Shown piece by piece: positions 5,028 through 5,917 of a stretch of DNA of 5,917 nucleotides; the stretch's first letter is position 1, and each line of letters begins with the position of its first letter. Location of the stretch: the NCBI GenBank assembly GCA_017882025.1, contig JADGQG010000122.1, forward strand, positions 1 through 5,917. Direction: 5' to 3'. This DNA comes from Chloroflexota bacterium (GTDB lineage: Bacteria; Chloroflexota; Limnocylindria; Limnocylindrales; CSP1-4). The translations under genes and the position numbers were made by a program. Below the pieces are notes generated by a model that worked only from the letters and a program-made list of their open reading frames with translations, was not told the origin of the DNA and searched no databases.

Positions 5028-5033
5028 ACCTCC
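5028..5033 (-). promoter_or_regulatory. Strong ribosome binding site of the 33-codon small ORF
   Basis: Minus-strand GGAGGT is separated by 8 nt from the GTG at 5019. It is the best Shine-Dalgarno match at good spacing in the window and the chief evidence that the small ORF is translated. Confidence 0.6.
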
Positions 5034-5063
5034 GGGATTGCGTCGAACCGCGACGTCGGTCGT

Positions 5064-5081
5064 GACGCGATGATACGCGTC
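5064..5081 (-). other. Short stem-loop just after the channel gene stop codon
   Basis: GACGCG and CGCGTC form a perfect 6-bp stem around a 6-nt loop, beginning 2 nt after the TGA of the MscS-type gene on the minus strand. No U-run follows. It may be a weak terminator or a 3' stabiliser between the channel gene and the small ORF. The loop reads TATCAT on the minus strand, a possible -10 box for the small ORF, but no -35 is seen 17 nt upstream. Confidence 0.35.
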
Positions 5082-5083
5082 TC

Positions 5084-5917
5084 TCACGTGTACTCCGCGC
5101 CCGACTCCGCGCCGTTCGAATCGGCGGCCGGGATCGGGAGCGGCGAATCCACCTGCAGCCGCTGCGAGGTCGCGAGGCGGATTCCGTCGTGGACGAACGC
5201 CTCCAGGACCCGTCGCCTGAACTCGCCGGCGACGGTCCACTGCTCGCCCGGACGAACCGTGAATGAGACGAGGATCGGGATGCCCGGGTCGACCACCGGG
5301 TCCACCCGGAGGACGGCTGGCGTCTCGATCAGCCGCGGCGCCCAGGCCCGGTCGGCCGCGAACGCCTGCCCGACCCCATTGATGAGGGACGTGGCCCGGG
5401 CGATGTCCGTGCCGTAGGCCACCACGAACCGCTCGTTGACCCGGGCGAAACGGCGGGTGAAGTTGGAAGCCACGAGGATCTCGCCGTTGGGAACCGAGTG
5501 GACCGTGCCGTCCATGTCGCGGATCACGGTGCGCCGGAGGCCCACCTCCTCCACCGTGCCGCGGACGCCGGCGATCGCCACGATGTCGCCGACGCTGTAT
5601 GGGTTCTCGCCCAGGATCAGCATGCCGTTCAGGTAGTCGCGCACGAGCGCCTGGGTGCCGAACCCGATCGCGCCGCCGATTGCGACGCCGAAGCCCACGC
5701 CCAGGCCGCCGATGGCTGCCCAGACCGACGGCAGGAAGGCCGAGGTGACGACGATCGCGATGACCGCGACGCCGAACCAGCGGACAAGGCGAAGCCCGAA
5801 GGCCGCCACGGTATCCAGGCGCCGGCTCCGCTCGGCCCGCCGGATCGCCTGCTGGTCCGCGCCCAGCTCGGCCTCCCCGGGCGGCGGGACGGCGGCTGCC
5901 CGGGCGACGAAGGCCCG
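5084..5917 (-). CDS. MscS family small-conductance mechanosensitive ion channel (5' end beyond the right edge)
   Basis: The frame is open to position 5917, giving 277 visible C-terminal residues. The real start lies outside; the internal GTG at 5809 is not a credible start because family-like sequence (RRAERSRRLDT) continues upstream of it. Counting from the edge: a transmembrane helix at about 45-62; the Gly/Ala-rich pore helix TM3 at about 69-90, ending GFGTQALVRDYLNGM; then the MscS beta domain with ENPYSVGDIVAI and SVPNGEI; then the alpha/beta C-terminal region to about 262; and a short polar tail. Members open under membrane tension and release ions and solutes during osmotic downshock. 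It is a plasma-membrane protein, forming a heptamer in characterised relatives. The small ORF follows after 64 nt on the same strand, so co-transcription is possible. Confidence 0.93.
   Translation of the reverse strand, partial: RAFVARAAAVPPPGEAELGADQQAIRRAERSRRLDTVAAFGLRLVRWFGVAVIAIVVTSAFLPSVWAAIGGLGVGFGVAIGGAIGFGTQALVRDYLNGMLILGENPYSVGDIVAIAGVRGTVEEVGLRRTVIRDMDGTVHSVPNGEILVASNFTRRFARVNERFVVAYGTDIARATSLINGVGQAFAADRAWAPRLIETPAVLRVDPVVDPGIPILVSFTVRPGEQWTVAGEFRRRVLEAFVHDGIRLATSQRLQVDSPLPIPAADSNGAESGAEYT

Noticed and set aside
5810..5917. Start of the MscS-type gene at the GTG at 5809.
   Set aside because: The frame is open and family-like upstream to the window edge, so the gene is treated as 5'-partial.

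Overview
The window is about 70% G+C and gene-dense. Alanine/proline-rich linkers, strong G/C third-position bias and the gene set point to a high-GC Gram-positive-like or Chloroflexota-type bacterium (for example the Limnocylindria/Ellin6529 group). That placement is an inference from style; there is no rRNA or other phylogenetic marker here. I see no mobile element, CRISPR array, tRNA or rRNA.

Layout. (1) Positions 1-1227, minus strand: moaA, the radical-SAM enzyme that starts molybdenum cofactor synthesis, followed 10 nt later by the start of an RDD-family membrane protein that runs off the left edge. (2) Positions 1228-1447: a divergent regulatory region with a perfect 9-bp inverted repeat and several GC-rich stems. 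(3) Positions 1448-4242, plus strand: a two-gene operon. The first gene encodes a 505-residue acidic, Ala/Pro-rich coiled-coil protein with a small C-terminal alpha/beta domain. The second encodes a 413-residue CpaE/MinD-type ATPase with an N-terminal receiver-like domain. (4) Positions 4257-5917, minus strand and convergent with (3): an MscS-type mechanosensitive channel (5' end off the right edge), then a 33-codon small ORF with a strong ribosome binding site, then a 218-residue protein of unknown function with two similar halves.

The most interesting unit is the coiled-coil/ATPase pair. MinD/ParA/CpaE ATPases usually position a partner on the membrane or nucleoid. A co-transcribed coiled-coil protein with a long disordered linker is a reasonable candidate for such a partner. 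No Tad/Flp pilus, Min or Par gene is visible, so the cargo is unknown.

At RNA level, perfect stem-loops without a directly abutting U-tract sit at the 3' ends of the coiled-coil gene, the ATPase gene (its stop codon is in the loop) and the channel gene. A further cluster of three consecutive stem-loops lies inside the 5' part of the 218-residue gene, exactly over its low-complexity linker.
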